Origin: an uncultured bacterium
Lineage (GTDB): Bacteria; Actinomycetota; Coriobacteriia; Coriobacteriales; Coriobacteriaceae
Assembly: GCA_905215115.1 (NCBI GenBank)
Contig: CAJMOP010000026.1
Coordinates: 1 to 21,610, forward strand
Length of the DNA: 21,610 bases
Reading direction: 5' to 3'
Shown here in pieces: positions 7,271-14,970 of the stretch; position 1 is the stretch's first letter; each line of letters begins with the position of its first letter. Both the position numbers and the translations under genes were made by a program. The notes beneath the pieces were generated by a model. The model worked only from the letters and a program-made list of their open reading frames with translations. It had not been told where the DNA came from and searched no databases.

Positions 7271-8608
7271 TTAGGGAAGTTCGCGCTTGACAACCTCGAC
7301 GATGTCGTCGACAACACGCTGAGTGAGCTCGTGCGTCTCCGCCTCGGCCATAACACGGACCAGCGGCTCGGTACCGCTCGGGCGCACCAGAATGCGGCCG
7401 CGGCCGTCAAGCTCCTTCTCGGCGGCAGCGACGGCGTCCCAAATGGGCTGGCAATCGTCCAGGCCGGCCTTGTTGTCGGAATGCACGTTGACGAGTACCT
7501 GCGGGTACTTCTTCATGATGCCGGCAAGATCGGTGAGGGTACGACCGGTGCGCTTGAGCACGGCCAGCAGCTGCAGAGCCGTCACCAGGCCGTCACCGGT
7601 GGTGTTGTGCTCCAGGAAGATGATGTGGCCGGACTGTTCGCCGCCGATGACGGCGCCATCCGCGAGCATGCGCTCCAAAACGTAGCGGTCACCCACGGCG
7701 GTCTGAACCATTTCGAAGCCCTGCTCCTTCATAGCGATGGAGAAGCCAAGGTTGCACATGACGGTCGAGACGATCTCGGAGTTGGCGAGCTTGCCGCGGG
7801 CGGCGAGGTCAGAACCGCAGATAGCCAGGATGTAGTCACCGTCGATCTCATTGCCCTCGCCGTCGACGAACAGCACGCGGTCGGCGTCGCCGTCGTGGGC
7901 CAGGCCGATATCGGCGTGGGTGCGCAGCACGAGCTCGCGCAGGGGCTCAAGGTGAGTGGAGCCGCACTCAACGTTAATGTCGGTGCCGCAGTAATCGGTG
8001 TTGATGGCATGGACCGTGGCGCCCAGGCGCTGCAGCGCAGCGGGCGTGGTCTGGCAGGAAGCACCGTGGCCGCAGTCGACGGCAACAACCAGGCCATCGA
8101 GCTTAAGGCCGTCGAGCGTGCTGATGGCATGATCGACATAGGCCTTGCGGGCGTCTTTCATCTTGATGATGTGACCCACACCGGCGCCGGTCGGCAGCGT
8201 GTCGGCAGCCATGGCCTCCTCGGACATGACCCAGGCGCTGATCTCTTCCTCGACAGCATCGGGAAGCTTCATGCCCTTGCGGCTAAAGAACTTGATGCCG
8301 TTGAACTCCGGCGGATTATGCGAAGCAGAGATGACGATGCCGCCGTCGAGCTCGTTTTGGACGGTGAGCAGCGCCACGGCCGGCGTAGGGATAACGCCGC
8401 AGCAATGCGGACGGCCGCCCTCTGCCATAATGCCAGCGGTCAGAGCACTCTCGAGCATGGTACCCGAAAGACGCGTGTCGCGGCCGATGCAGATGTCCGG
8501 GCCAAGGAACTTGGTCGCCGCGCGGCCCAGGCGAAACGCGAGGTCGCACGAGAGGTCGGCATTGGCGACGCCACGGACGCCGTCGGTACCGAAGATGTTC
8601 TGGGGCAC
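7271..8608 (-). CDS. glmM: Phosphoglucosamine mutase
   Basis: GlmM interconverts glucosamine-6-phosphate and glucosamine-1-phosphate, feeding UDP-GlcNAc and peptidoglycan synthesis. The 445-residue protein has the full family layout: start FGTDGVRGVAN, the phosphoserine loop VISASHNPPEFNGIKFF (S96), the magnesium loop HDGDADRVLFVDG (D239, D241, D243), the sugar loop GGEQSGHII and the phosphate-binding RPSGTEPLVRVMAEA near the end. The start is a GTG at 8608 with GAAGGAG 7 nt upstream. The rpsI terminator at 8658-8700 separates it from the ribosomal operon. The stop is at 7271 and the next gene starts 71 nt further on, with no terminator between, so glmM and the EIIA gene may share a transcript. 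Confidence 0.96.
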   Translation of the reverse strand: MPQNIFGTDGVRGVANADLSCDLAFRLGRAATKFLGPDICIGRDTRLSGTMLESALTAGIMAEGGRPHCCGVIPTPAVALLTVQNELDGGIVISASHNPPEFNGIKFFSRKGMKLPDAVEEEISAWVMSEEAMAADTLPTGAGVGHIIKMKDARKAYVDHAISTLDGLKLDGLVVAVDCGHGASCQTTPAALQRLGATVHAINTDYCGTDINVECGSTHLEPLRELVLRTHADIGLAHDGDADRVLFVDGEGNEIDGDYILAICGSDLAARGKLANSEIVSTVMCNLGFSIAMKEQGFEMVQTAVGDRYVLERMLADGAVIGGEQSGHIIFLEHNTTGDGLVTALQLLAVLKRTGRTLTDLAGIMKKYPQVLVNVHSDNKAGLDDCQPIWDAVAAAEKELDGRGRILVRPSGTEPLVRVMAEAETHELTQRVVDDIVEVVKRELP

Positions 8609-8657
8609 AGGATCGCTCCTTCCCTAGCAGGCGATATACAACCGCCCACCCTAGTCG

Positions 8658-8700
8658 AAAAAGAAAAGCGGGACCCGCCGAGGAATCGGCAGGCCCCGCT
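8658..8700 (-). terminator. Intrinsic terminator of rplM-rpsI
   Basis: On the minus strand AGCGGGGCCTGCCG (from 8700) pairs with CGGCGGGTCCCGCT (to 8668), followed by TTTCTTTTT. It lies about 30 nt after the rpsI stop codon. Confidence 0.9.
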
Positions 8701-8731
8701 TGTACATTGTATCTCGAAAGGAGATAAAACC

Positions 8732-9127
<396 letters not shown>

Positions 9128-9129
9128 CT

Positions 9130-9573
9130 TTAAGCCTCCAGCTCAATCTTCGTGGGGTTCTGGGCAGCATGCGGATGCTCGGCACCAGCGTAGACCTTAA
9201 GCTTGGTCATCTGGGCACGGCCGAGGGTGGTCTTGGGCAGCATACCGCGAACGGCGCGCTCGATGACCTTCTCCGGGTGCTTCTCCATAGCCTGGCGGAA
9301 GCTCTCAGCCTTGAGGCCGCCGTTGTAGCCGCTGTGGCGATAATAGGTCTTCGTGTCGGCCTTGTTACCGGTAAGCTGGACCTTATCGGCGTTGATGACG
9401 ACAACGAAGTCGCCGCAGTCGCTGTTGGGCGTGAACTGGGGCTTGTTCTTACCGCGCAGGATCATTGCGATCTGGGTGGCAAGACGGCCCAGGACAGCAC
9501 CATCGGCGTCGACGAGAACCCAGTTGCGCTGGACCTCGCCCTGCTTGGCGTAGTGAGTCGATTTCGAAATCAC
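9130..9573 (-). CDS. rplM: 50S ribosomal protein L13
   Basis: The 147-residue protein is ribosomal L13, an early-assembly protein of the 50S subunit. Family blocks include NWVLVDADGAVLGRLATQIA, the YYRHSGYNGGLK segment and AVRGMLPKTTLGRAQMTKLKVYAGAEHPH. The start is a GTG at 9573 with GGAGGAG 5 nt upstream. A promoter with near-consensus boxes is at 9640-9667. The approximately 60-nt leader contains a small hairpin (CAGAG..CTCTG around 9607-9626). L13 leaders can be autoregulatory in some bacteria, but I cannot assign one here. Confidence 0.97.
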   Translation of the reverse strand: MISKSTHYAKQGEVQRNWVLVDADGAVLGRLATQIAMILRGKNKPQFTPNSDCGDFVVVINADKVQLTGNKADTKTYYRHSGYNGGLKAESFRQAMEKHPEKVIERAVRGMLPKTTLGRAQMTKLKVYAGAEHPHAAQNPTKIELEA

Positions 9574-9639
9574 TTAGACTCCTCCATGTACAGTACGTGT
9601 TGTTACAGAGATTCACGGGGCTCTGCAAGTAACCCGTCC

Positions 9640-9667
9640 ATATTACCCCGCTCGCCGTACGAGTCAA
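9640..9667 (-). promoter_or_regulatory. Promoter of rplM-rpsI
   Basis: On the minus strand, TTGACT (9667-9662) is followed after 16 bp by TAATAT (9645-9640), close to the sigma70 consensus. The predicted transcript starts near 9633 and has a leader of about 60 nt. The -35 box lies only 36 nt after the stop codon of the upstream patatin gene, with no clear terminator between them, so read-through from that gene is possible. Confidence 0.75.
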
Positions 9668-9703
9668 CAGGTATTTTGGCTCCGACCAGAGTTTCTGCAC
9701 ATG

Positions 9704-10609
9704 TCATCCACGAGCCGTGATGTCGCAGCGTTGACGCTCGACAAACGCCTCGATATCTCCCAGCAAGCGCTTTGCCTCCTGACGGCCCTGGATATACAGG
9801 TCCAAAAGCTTTGCCGGATCGTGCTCGACATGGCCGACCTCGACCGGCTTTTGCGGAGCAATGACCAGCGCGCGGCCCTCGCGCTCATACTTCCACAGGT
9901 GCATGCGCTGGAGGTTATAGCGGTCGTGGCGCGTCTCGATAGCCTCGAGCAGATAGGGGTAGTCGACATAGCGGGCGCGCGCGGCAGGCATAAACTCGTA
10001 GGGCTTTTTCTCGTACGAGCGGTCCTGCGTGACAATGACAACCGCGCGATCGAAGCCCGCCTCCTCCAGCACGTGCTCGATGGGGACCGAATCGGCTACG
10101 CCGCCGTCGACGTATTTGTGCCCGTCGATCTCGACCGGCGGCGTCACCAGCGGCAGCGACGTCGAGGCACGCACGGCATCGAGGTCGAGCACGGCGCTTT
10201 TGACCGGCAGGTAGGCAGCGGTTCCAAACAGCATGTCCGTCGCGACGGCGTACATCTCGATAGGGCTGGCGTCGAACGTCTCGTTATCAAAGGGATCCAG
10301 GCGGTCCTGGATATCGTTGAAGATAAAGTCGTAACCCACGATGGAGCCCGTGGATGCGAAGGATGCGGCACCCATGTAGCGGTTGTCATTGCAGAAGGTC
10401 AGGTTGATGCGATTGACGCGACCGATCTGGTGCGACTTGTAGTTGACGCCGTTGAGCGCACCGGCCGAAACGCCGTACACCGCCGGAATTTCGACACCGG
10501 CCTCCATGAGAACGTCGAGCACGCCGGCGGTAAACTGCCCACGAAAACTGCCACCCTCCAAGACGAGCGCGACCTTGCCGGCGTTCTTTGCCTTATCTTC
10601 TGCAGTCAT
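9704..10609 (-). CDS. Patatin-like phospholipase (acyl hydrolase)
   Basis: This 301-residue protein is a patatin-fold serine hydrolase acting on phospholipids or other acyl esters. The oxyanion-hole loop is LEGGSFRGQFTAGVLDVL (17-34), the nucleophile elbow is GVSAG (46-50; S48), and the catalytic aspartate is in the DGG motif YVDGGVADSVP (D168 within HKYVDGG). The catalytic dyad Ser-Asp is therefore intact. No signal peptide or membrane helix is seen, so it is probably cytosolic. It resembles the YjjU/RssA-type bacterial branch in length and layout. ATG 10609 follows an AGGAGG Shine-Dalgarno at 5 nt. A 608-bp gene-free region with repeats lies upstream. Confidence 0.9.
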   Translation of the reverse strand: MTAEDKAKNAGKVALVLEGGSFRGQFTAGVLDVLMEAGVEIPAVYGVSAGALNGVNYKSHQIGRVNRINLTFCNDNRYMGAASFASTGSIVGYDFIFNDIQDRLDPFDNETFDASPIEMYAVATDMLFGTAAYLPVKSAVLDLDAVRASTSLPLVTPPVEIDGHKYVDGGVADSVPIEHVLEEAGFDRAVVIVTQDRSYEKKPYEFMPAARARYVDYPYLLEAIETRHDRYNLQRMHLWKYEREGRALVIAPQKPVEVGHVEHDPAKLLDLYIQGRQEAKRLLGDIEAFVERQRCDITARG

Positions 10610-10698
10610 ATTGACCTCCTGCGATTGCGTTTTGGCTTTCTTCTACCCAGTTTTGGAATGGAGGGCGCATGGGTTTTGGAGTTGAGGGGGCGGCTGGC

Positions 10699-10912
10699 GG
10701 AAAGCACGTCCCGTTCTGAGGGGCGATTCCGGGATGCGCTTTCCGCCTGGGTTGCCATGGGGAAAGCATGTCCCACTCTACGGCTCGATTCCGGGTCGCA
10801 GCTTCCACTTGAGGCGTCATCCGGAAAATGTATCCCATTCCGAGCTTAGATTCCGGGATGCGGTTTCCGCCTGGGCAGTCATTGGGAAAACGCGTCCCAC
10901 TCTGCGTCACTG
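10699..10912. repeat. Imperfect tandem array with an exact 62-bp period
   Basis: The anchor GGAAA(A/G)C recurs at 10699, 10761, 10823 and 10885, exactly 62 bp apart. Each full unit reads approximately GGAAAGCRYGTCCC, then a variable middle, GATTCCGGG, then a TTTCC or TTCC box, then a linker ending near CAT. The two ends of a unit are complementary (GGAAAGC..TCCC with GGGATGCGCTTTCC), so each can fold into a hairpin of about 46 nt. Three full units and one partial unit are present. They lie upstream of the patatin gene and beyond the ssrA terminator. No believable protein is encoded. Confidence 0.75.
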
Positions 10913-10914
10913 AG

Positions 10915-10966
10915 GCGTTTTCTTTACGCCCGCGCCCTGCATAGAGTTCGATTCTCCGCGGTACGG
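10915..10966 (+). repeat. 52-bp direct repeat, copy 1
   Basis: This matches 11115-11166 at 49 of 52 positions, exactly 200 bp away. The shared core is CGCCCGCGCCCTGCA, then YAGAGTTCGATTCTCCGCG and GTACGG. The part AGTTCGATTCTCCGCG looks like a tRNA/tmRNA T-arm with its TTCGATT loop, but one stem pair is broken and no rest of a tRNA is visible. Confidence 0.75.
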
Positions 10967-11114
10967 GGGATCCGTTGATGCTGGGCGAGGCCAGCTGAAA
11001 TTCGATAAACATCGCATCTATATTGGGCTGAAGCTTTGCGCGAAGAATCCGCGTATTTGCTGCACCGGCTTCGGCCGGCTGCCGCCGCCCTCGCCCGCGG
11101 GCTACAAACGCTTC

Positions 11115-11166
11115 GCGTTTGCTTAACGCCCGCGCCCTGCACAGAGTTCGATTCTCCGCGGTACGG
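11115..11166 (+). repeat. 52-bp direct repeat, copy 2
   Basis: Second copy of the repeat at 10915-10966, ending just outside the ssrA terminator. Its AGTTCGATTCTCCGCG (11145-11160) is a perfect 16-nt inverted match to the T-arm of the neighbouring tmRNA (11227-11242). Between the two copies lie short hairpin sequences (CCGGCTTCGGCCGG near 11062 and AAACGCTTCGCGTTT at 11106-11120) and no gene. Confidence 0.75.
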
Positions 11167-11170
11167 ACTA

Positions 11171-11208
11171 GAAATAAAAAGACAGGCAGATACGAATATC
11201 TACCTGCC
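11171..11208 (-). terminator. Intrinsic terminator of ssrA
   Basis: On the minus strand a 12-bp stem (GGCAGGTAGATA with TATCTGCCTGTC, two G-U pairs) is closed by a TTCG tetraloop and followed by TTTTTATTTC. It begins 9 nt after the encoded CCA end of tmRNA. Confidence 0.92.
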
Positions 11209-11217
11209 TGTTACTTA

Positions 11218-11581
11218 TGGTGGAGGCGCGGAGAATCGAACTCCGGTCCACGAAAGCCCCCTGATTGGCATCTCCAAGCTCAGTCGCTGGTTTAGTCTCG
11301 GACGCCTTGCGCGCAGCGACACGCTCGCGACGTCCTAACCGGTTCGGTCTTAGCCCGCGCCATACCGATTACGTGCGCAGGAGCATTCCCCTAAGATGAC
11401 GTCGCGCCGGTGTCGGGGAAATCACCGGGTTGACGCGCCGCTATAAATTAAGCAGCGAGAGCCATAGGCTCAAAAGAAGAGTTGTTGTCAATTCAATTTG
11501 ACGGTACCCCTGTTTAACGAGGCGAGGAGACCTCGGCTTGCTTCCTCTCTCAGAGCTATCGTGTCGAAACCAGTCGCCCCC
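11218..11581 (-). ncRNA. ssrA: Transfer-messenger RNA (tmRNA)
   Basis: This is a one-piece tmRNA of about 364 nt that rescues stalled ribosomes by adding a degradation tag. The 5' end GGGGGCGACTGGTTTCGACA pairs in the acceptor stem with CGCCTCCA at the 3' end, and the terminal CCA is encoded at 11220-11218. The T-arm is CGGAG-TTCGATT-CTCCG. The tag reading frame at 11489-11448 gives DNNSSFEPMALAA followed by TAA, the ALAA ending being the classic protease signal. An in-frame TGA two codons before GAC limits the tag to this length or one residue more, so the resume codon is GAC or the ATT before it rather than the usual GCN. The gene is followed by a TTCG-loop terminator. Confidence 0.96.
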
Positions 11582-11604
11582 GAATGTCGGGAAAGTCTGG
11601 ATGG

Positions 11605-11628
11605 TATCGGGCCTGCAAACACCCGATA
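11605..11628. promoter_or_regulatory. Inverted repeat upstream of ssrA
   Basis: TATCGGG (11605-11611) and CCCGATA (11622-11628) form a 7-bp dyad with a 10-bp spacer, 24 nt upstream of the mature 5' end of tmRNA. It may be part of the precursor leader or a protein-binding site. I did not find convincing -35/-10 boxes for ssrA nearby. Confidence 0.35.
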
Positions 11629-11820
11629 ACCGTCGACTTTTCAAGGAACATACGGGGCGAGCCCCGCTTGTGGAGTGTTATCTTACCACGTTCTGAAAGC
11701 GGACAGCTGTTCTATGCACGAGCTGTGAAGACCCCAATGTGCGCCGCACTTCGCACTTTTGTTACCGATCGCGTCACGTATATTTTCGCCAAGCAAAATT
11801 GACCCGTCGAAAGGACCGTT

Positions 11821-12255
11821 ATGGATACCAAGCAGCAACTCGTCGATGCCCTCGCAGGCCTGGGCTCAACCATTACCGAAGCTATGGATGTCATCGAGGG
11901 CTTTGTCCCCTGCGGACATCCCGCCCTCACGGTATCGAACGCACTCGTCGCGCTGGACGTTGACGATGATGCAGCTCTCGCCCAGCAGCTTGAGACCGTC
12001 GAGGGCTTTATCGACCACGTGAGTGAGAACCGCGGCGTGGCCGCCTACCACGGTATCGAGGTCGAGCTCGCGGGTCCCAAGGCCGATCTGTTCGCAGCAA
12101 TCCGCGAGGTAGGCGCCCTTATGCAGACCGCAGGCGTCAAGAACACCCAGGTCAACGAGTGGGTCTACCGCAGTCTGGCAGCACTCGACAGCTCCGACGA
12201 AAAGGCAGCCGAGCAGCTCGCAGAAAGTCCCGCCATCAAGGCCGAGCTTTTGTAA
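11821..12255 (+). CDS. Hypothetical protein, unrecognised
   Basis: I do not recognise this 144-residue protein. It is acidic, mostly alpha-helical in appearance, and contains no signal peptide, membrane helix or metal-binding motif. Visible traits are a start MDTKQQLVDALAGLGSTI, a CGHP motif near residue 31, and alternating Asp-rich and Ala-rich helices (ALDVDDDAALAQQLE). The ATG at 11821 is preceded by AAAGGA at 6 nt, so it is probably real. A TATATT box lies at 11779-11784 upstream without a good -35. It diverges from ssrA and converges with the PIN-domain gene, sharing a hairpin at 12265-12301. Confidence 0.7.
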   Translation: MDTKQQLVDALAGLGSTITEAMDVIEGFVPCGHPALTVSNALVALDVDDDAALAQQLETVEGFIDHVSENRGVAAYHGIEVELAGPKADLFAAIREVGALMQTAGVKNTQVNEWVYRSLAALDSSDEKAAEQLAESPAIKAELL

Positions 12256-12264
12256 ATAGCAGAC

Positions 12265-12301
12265 GCGGGCCCCTTGGCGCATCGTCGTCCAAGAGGCCCG
12301 C
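12265..12301. terminator. Candidate bidirectional terminator hairpin
   Basis: GCGGGCC-CTTGG pairs with CCAAG-GGCCCGC, with single bulges, between two convergent genes. No clear T-run is present on either side, so the terminator role is suggested mainly by position. Confidence 0.5.
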
Positions 12302-12313
12302 AAACAGTTCGCG

Positions 12314-12808
12314 TCAACCGATTGCCGCGCCGCCGCATTCGGCCAAGGCAAGAATCGGCATCATTTGACGAGGTGTCTTTGCTGCAAGATCGGCATGTTC
12401 GAGCAGTTTTCGATCGTTGGTCACCAAGTAATCGACCTGGGCGCGTTTGCATGCGGCGAGTACCAAGTTGTCCTCGTAATCGCGATGGAGCGCTAAGTAT
12501 TTGTCGGCCAGCCAAAGGTCCGACGCATCTGCACCCACGGCCGTGGCGTTTTCGGTCATGTTCCGAACAAACGCCAGCGCCGCATCGCCAATCGCGCGGG
12601 CAGAAGCCTCGCCGAGCGCTCCCCCGCTGGCAAGAACGCTGCGCTTCAGTTCGTGCTGTACAACATACAGTACGTCCTTGGCGATATGCACCGGAAAGAA
12701 CAGCAATGCCCCCGCCTCCGTCGCCTGCCCAATAAACGCACGCGCGGCAAGCGACTCGGCATGGTCGACGCAAAACGAATCAACCCATACGTTGGCATCC
12801 AAATGCAA
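12314..12808 (-). CDS. Orphan PIN-domain protein (VapC-like)
   Basis: PIN domains are Mg-dependent RNases, often toxins. The acidic set is visible: HLDANVWVDSF at the very start, DYEDNLVLAACKRAQVDYLVTNDRKLL further on, with D/E positions in LDAN, EDNL and VTND. From the TTG at 12808 the protein is 164 residues, close to family length. That TTG lies directly after the intrinsic terminator of the upstream ATPase gene, and no good Shine-Dalgarno precedes it. The frame continues upstream through the terminator to a GTG at 12871, but those residues (VIWPAPRRHWCRLGAG) simply translate the hairpin. No antitoxin gene is adjacent. Start is uncertain; the gene may be poorly expressed or recently rearranged. 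Confidence 0.65.
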   Translation of the reverse strand: MHLDANVWVDSFCVDHAESLAARAFIGQATEAGALLFFPVHIAKDVLYVVQHELKRSVLASGGALGEASARAIGDAALAFVRNMTENATAVGADASDLWLADKYLALHRDYEDNLVLAACKRAQVDYLVTNDRKLLEHADLAAKTPRQMMPILALAECGGAAIG

Positions 12809-12852
12809 AAGGCCTGCGCCCAGACGACACCAATGCCGTCTGGGCGCAGGCC
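12801..12852 (-). terminator. Intrinsic terminator of the P-type ATPase operon
   Basis: GGCCTGCGCCCAGACG (12811-12826) and CGTCTGGGCGCAGGCC (12837-12852) are perfect 16-bp arms with a 10-nt loop. On the minus strand TTTTGCATTT follows. The hairpin starts 24 nt after the ATPase stop codon and its T-run merges with the candidate TTG start of the PIN gene. Confidence 0.85.
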
Positions 12853-12876
12853 AGATAACGTGGGCGAACACGTCTG

Positions 12877-14952
12877 CTAACGCAGGTAAGCCTTCGCGTT
12901 GCTCAGGCTGTAGGCAATCGTCGAGCCGTTGTGCAGCAGCGACGACGCTTGCGGGGTAATCGTGCCGGTAATGCCCAGTGCCAAGAGTGCTGAGTTGGTA
13001 AGCATCACCTTAGAATAGGAACTCGTCAGACGATCAATGAGGCCCTGGCTCATGCGGCGCAAACGCACGATCGCGGCCAGATCCGTGTCGGTCAGGATGA
13101 TATCGGCGACCTCCTTGGCGATGTCGCTTCCGCCACCCATTGCCAGCCCCACGTCGGCCAAACCGAGTGCCGGCGAATCGTTGACGCCGTCGCCCACCAT
13201 GGCAACGTGGCGCCCCTCACCCTTAATGCGCTCCACATAGGCGTACTTGTCCTCGGGCAGCAGCTCGGCCTTAAACTCGTCGACACCCGCCTCGCGCGCA
13301 ATGCGCTCGGCCGTGCGCTCCGAATCGCCCGTGAGCATAACGACATGCTTGACGCCCAGCGCATGTAGGTCGGCGATGGCCTCACGGACGCCGGGCTTGA
13401 GCGGATCCTCGATGCCGAGCACGCCGACGACCTTGCCGTCGACCGCCAGATACAGCGGCGACAGGCCTTGCATCTGGAGCTCGATTTGCTCCTTGATGTC
13501 GGACTCGAGCTGCGCACCCTCGTCCTCAAATACAAAGTGCGCCGAACCAATAATGACGCGACGCCCCTCGATGGACGAAGCGATGCCGTGCGCCACGATG
13601 TACTCGACCGCGGCATGGCGCTCGCGGTGCTCGAGCCCGCGCTCGAGGGCGGCGTTGACCACGGCACGCGCCACCGGATGCGGAAAATGCTCCTCCAAGC
13701 AAGCGGAAAGGCGCAGGACCTCGTCCTTGCTCCAGCCATCTGTCGTCAGCACGCAAGCCAGGCGCGGCTGCGCCTCGGTAAGCGTGCCGGTCTTATCAAA
13801 CACGATGGTGTCAGCCTTGGCAAACGACTCAAAGTACTTCGCGCCCTTGACCATGACGCCCATCTTGGCGGCATCGCTCATGGCGGTCATGACGGCGACG
13901 GAACCCGTGAGCTTGAGTGCGCACGAGTAGTCGACCATCAGCGCCGCCGAGGTCTTGATAAGGCTGCGCGTGGTGAGCGCAACCAGGCCCGCGAGCAGGA
14001 AGTTCCACGGGACGATCTTGTTGGCGAGGTCCTCCATATGCGACTGGCCCTCGGATTTGAGCGAGTCGGCCGTCTGCACGAGCGAGACGATCGAGCGCAG
14101 TTTGGTCTGCGCCGTGTTGGCGCGCACGCGCACCAAGATGCTGCCGTCTTCCACGACGGTACCGGCGAACACGTCGTCGCCCACGCTGCGCTCAACGGCC
14201 AGCGGCTCACCGGTCAGGGTCGCCTGGTTGACCATAGCGCTCCCCTGCTCGACGACACCGTCGATGCAAATGGACATGCCAGTGCGCACGGCGACCAGAT
14301 CGCCGGGCTCGAGCTCGGTCGCAGCAACGCTTACCTCGATGTCGCCGACGACCTTTTGCGCCTTATCGGGCACATCGAGCAGCGAGTTGATGAGCTCGTT
14401 TTCGCTCATGGCGCGGGTGTAGTCCTCGAGCAGCTCGCCCACGTTGAGCAGGAACATCGTCTGGCCTACGGTGTCGACATCACGTTTGACGAACGAAATG
14501 CCGATGGCCGAAGCGTCGAGCACGGGAACGGTCAGGCGCGGCTGCGCCAGCTCATGAAGGGCAGCGCGCAAAAAGGTCATGTAACCGGCTACGACAAACA
14601 CCGCACGCAGGGGCGTGGGCAAAAACCAGCGACGCGCGTAATGGGCACCGACGAGTGTCGCTAGGTCCATAACGAGTTTGTGCTTGCGCGGCTCAAGCTG
14701 CATCACGTAACCCGTCTTTGCGTCGGCAATGGCCTGAGCGTCGAGCGCACCGACGGCGGCCAGCACGCTCGCGCGGCGCGGCTCATCGTATTCGAGCGCC
14801 ATCTGGCCGATGCGGCCGTAGACGCGCACCTTGTGCACGCCGTCGATGTCGCCGCCAAGCTTAAGAAGTGCATCGAGATCGCTCTCTGGCACAGGACCCG
14901 CCAATTGAAGACGGGTCCTGCCGGGGATCTCGCTAATAATCGAGAATCTCAT
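12877..14952 (-). CDS. Heavy-metal P1B-type ATPase, YSC-type metal site
   Basis: This 691-residue P-type ATPase should export or move a transition metal across the membrane using ATP. Motifs: actuator TGEP (247-250), phosphorylation loop DKTGTLTE (386-393), the P1B-specific HP dipeptide in EEHFPHPVARAV (H425-P426) and the hinge GDGVNDSPAL (587-596). The transmembrane metal motif reads DYSCALKL (341-348) in place of the common CPC, so C344 is present but the proline is not. The N-terminus (1-80) looks like an HMA fold (ISEIPGRTRLQL) but lacks CxxC. The substrate therefore cannot be read off by the usual CPC rules; manganese, zinc or iron are options. It follows a small DUF6110-like gene by 18 nt, forming an operon with a dyad operator candidate upstream and a terminator at 12801-12852. 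Confidence 0.9.
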   Translation of the reverse strand: MRFSIISEIPGRTRLQLAGPVPESDLDALLKLGGDIDGVHKVRVYGRIGQMALEYDEPRRASVLAAVGALDAQAIADAKTGYVMQLEPRKHKLVMDLATLVGAHYARRWFLPTPLRAVFVVAGYMTFLRAALHELAQPRLTVPVLDASAIGISFVKRDVDTVGQTMFLLNVGELLEDYTRAMSENELINSLLDVPDKAQKVVGDIEVSVAATELEPGDLVAVRTGMSICIDGVVEQGSAMVNQATLTGEPLAVERSVGDDVFAGTVVEDGSILVRVRANTAQTKLRSIVSLVQTADSLKSEGQSHMEDLANKIVPWNFLLAGLVALTTRSLIKTSAALMVDYSCALKLTGSVAVMTAMSDAAKMGVMVKGAKYFESFAKADTIVFDKTGTLTEAQPRLACVLTTDGWSKDEVLRLSACLEEHFPHPVARAVVNAALERGLEHRERHAAVEYIVAHGIASSIEGRRVIIGSAHFVFEDEGAQLESDIKEQIELQMQGLSPLYLAVDGKVVGVLGIEDPLKPGVREAIADLHALGVKHVVMLTGDSERTAERIAREAGVDEFKAELLPEDKYAYVERIKGEGRHVAMVGDGVNDSPALGLADVGLAMGGGSDIAKEVADIILTDTDLAAIVRLRRMSQGLIDRLTSSYSKVMLTNSALLALGITGTITPQASSLLHNGSTIAYSLSNAKAYLR

Positions 14953-14970
14953 AGTTTGTGCCTGGGAGCG

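Noticed and set aside
10941..10960. tRNA gene ending in TTCGATTCTCCGCG
   Set aside because: Only a T-arm-like stretch with a broken stem pair is present; no anticodon or D-arm can be folded upstream.
10593..11012. Minus-strand open frame of 139 codons across the 62-bp array
   Set aside because: It translates the repeats, lacks a ribosome site and shows only repeat-derived residue patterns.
11441..11644. Minus-strand 67-codon frame over ssrA
   Set aside because: It lies within tmRNA, in a different frame from the ALAA tag.
12314..12871. Longer PIN protein starting at GTG 12871
   Set aside because: The extra N-terminus is a translation of the perfect terminator hairpin and has no ribosome site or family similarity.
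13468..14664. 398-codon plus-strand open frame
   Set aside because: Shadow of the P-type ATPase gene, which has all catalytic motifs on the other strand.
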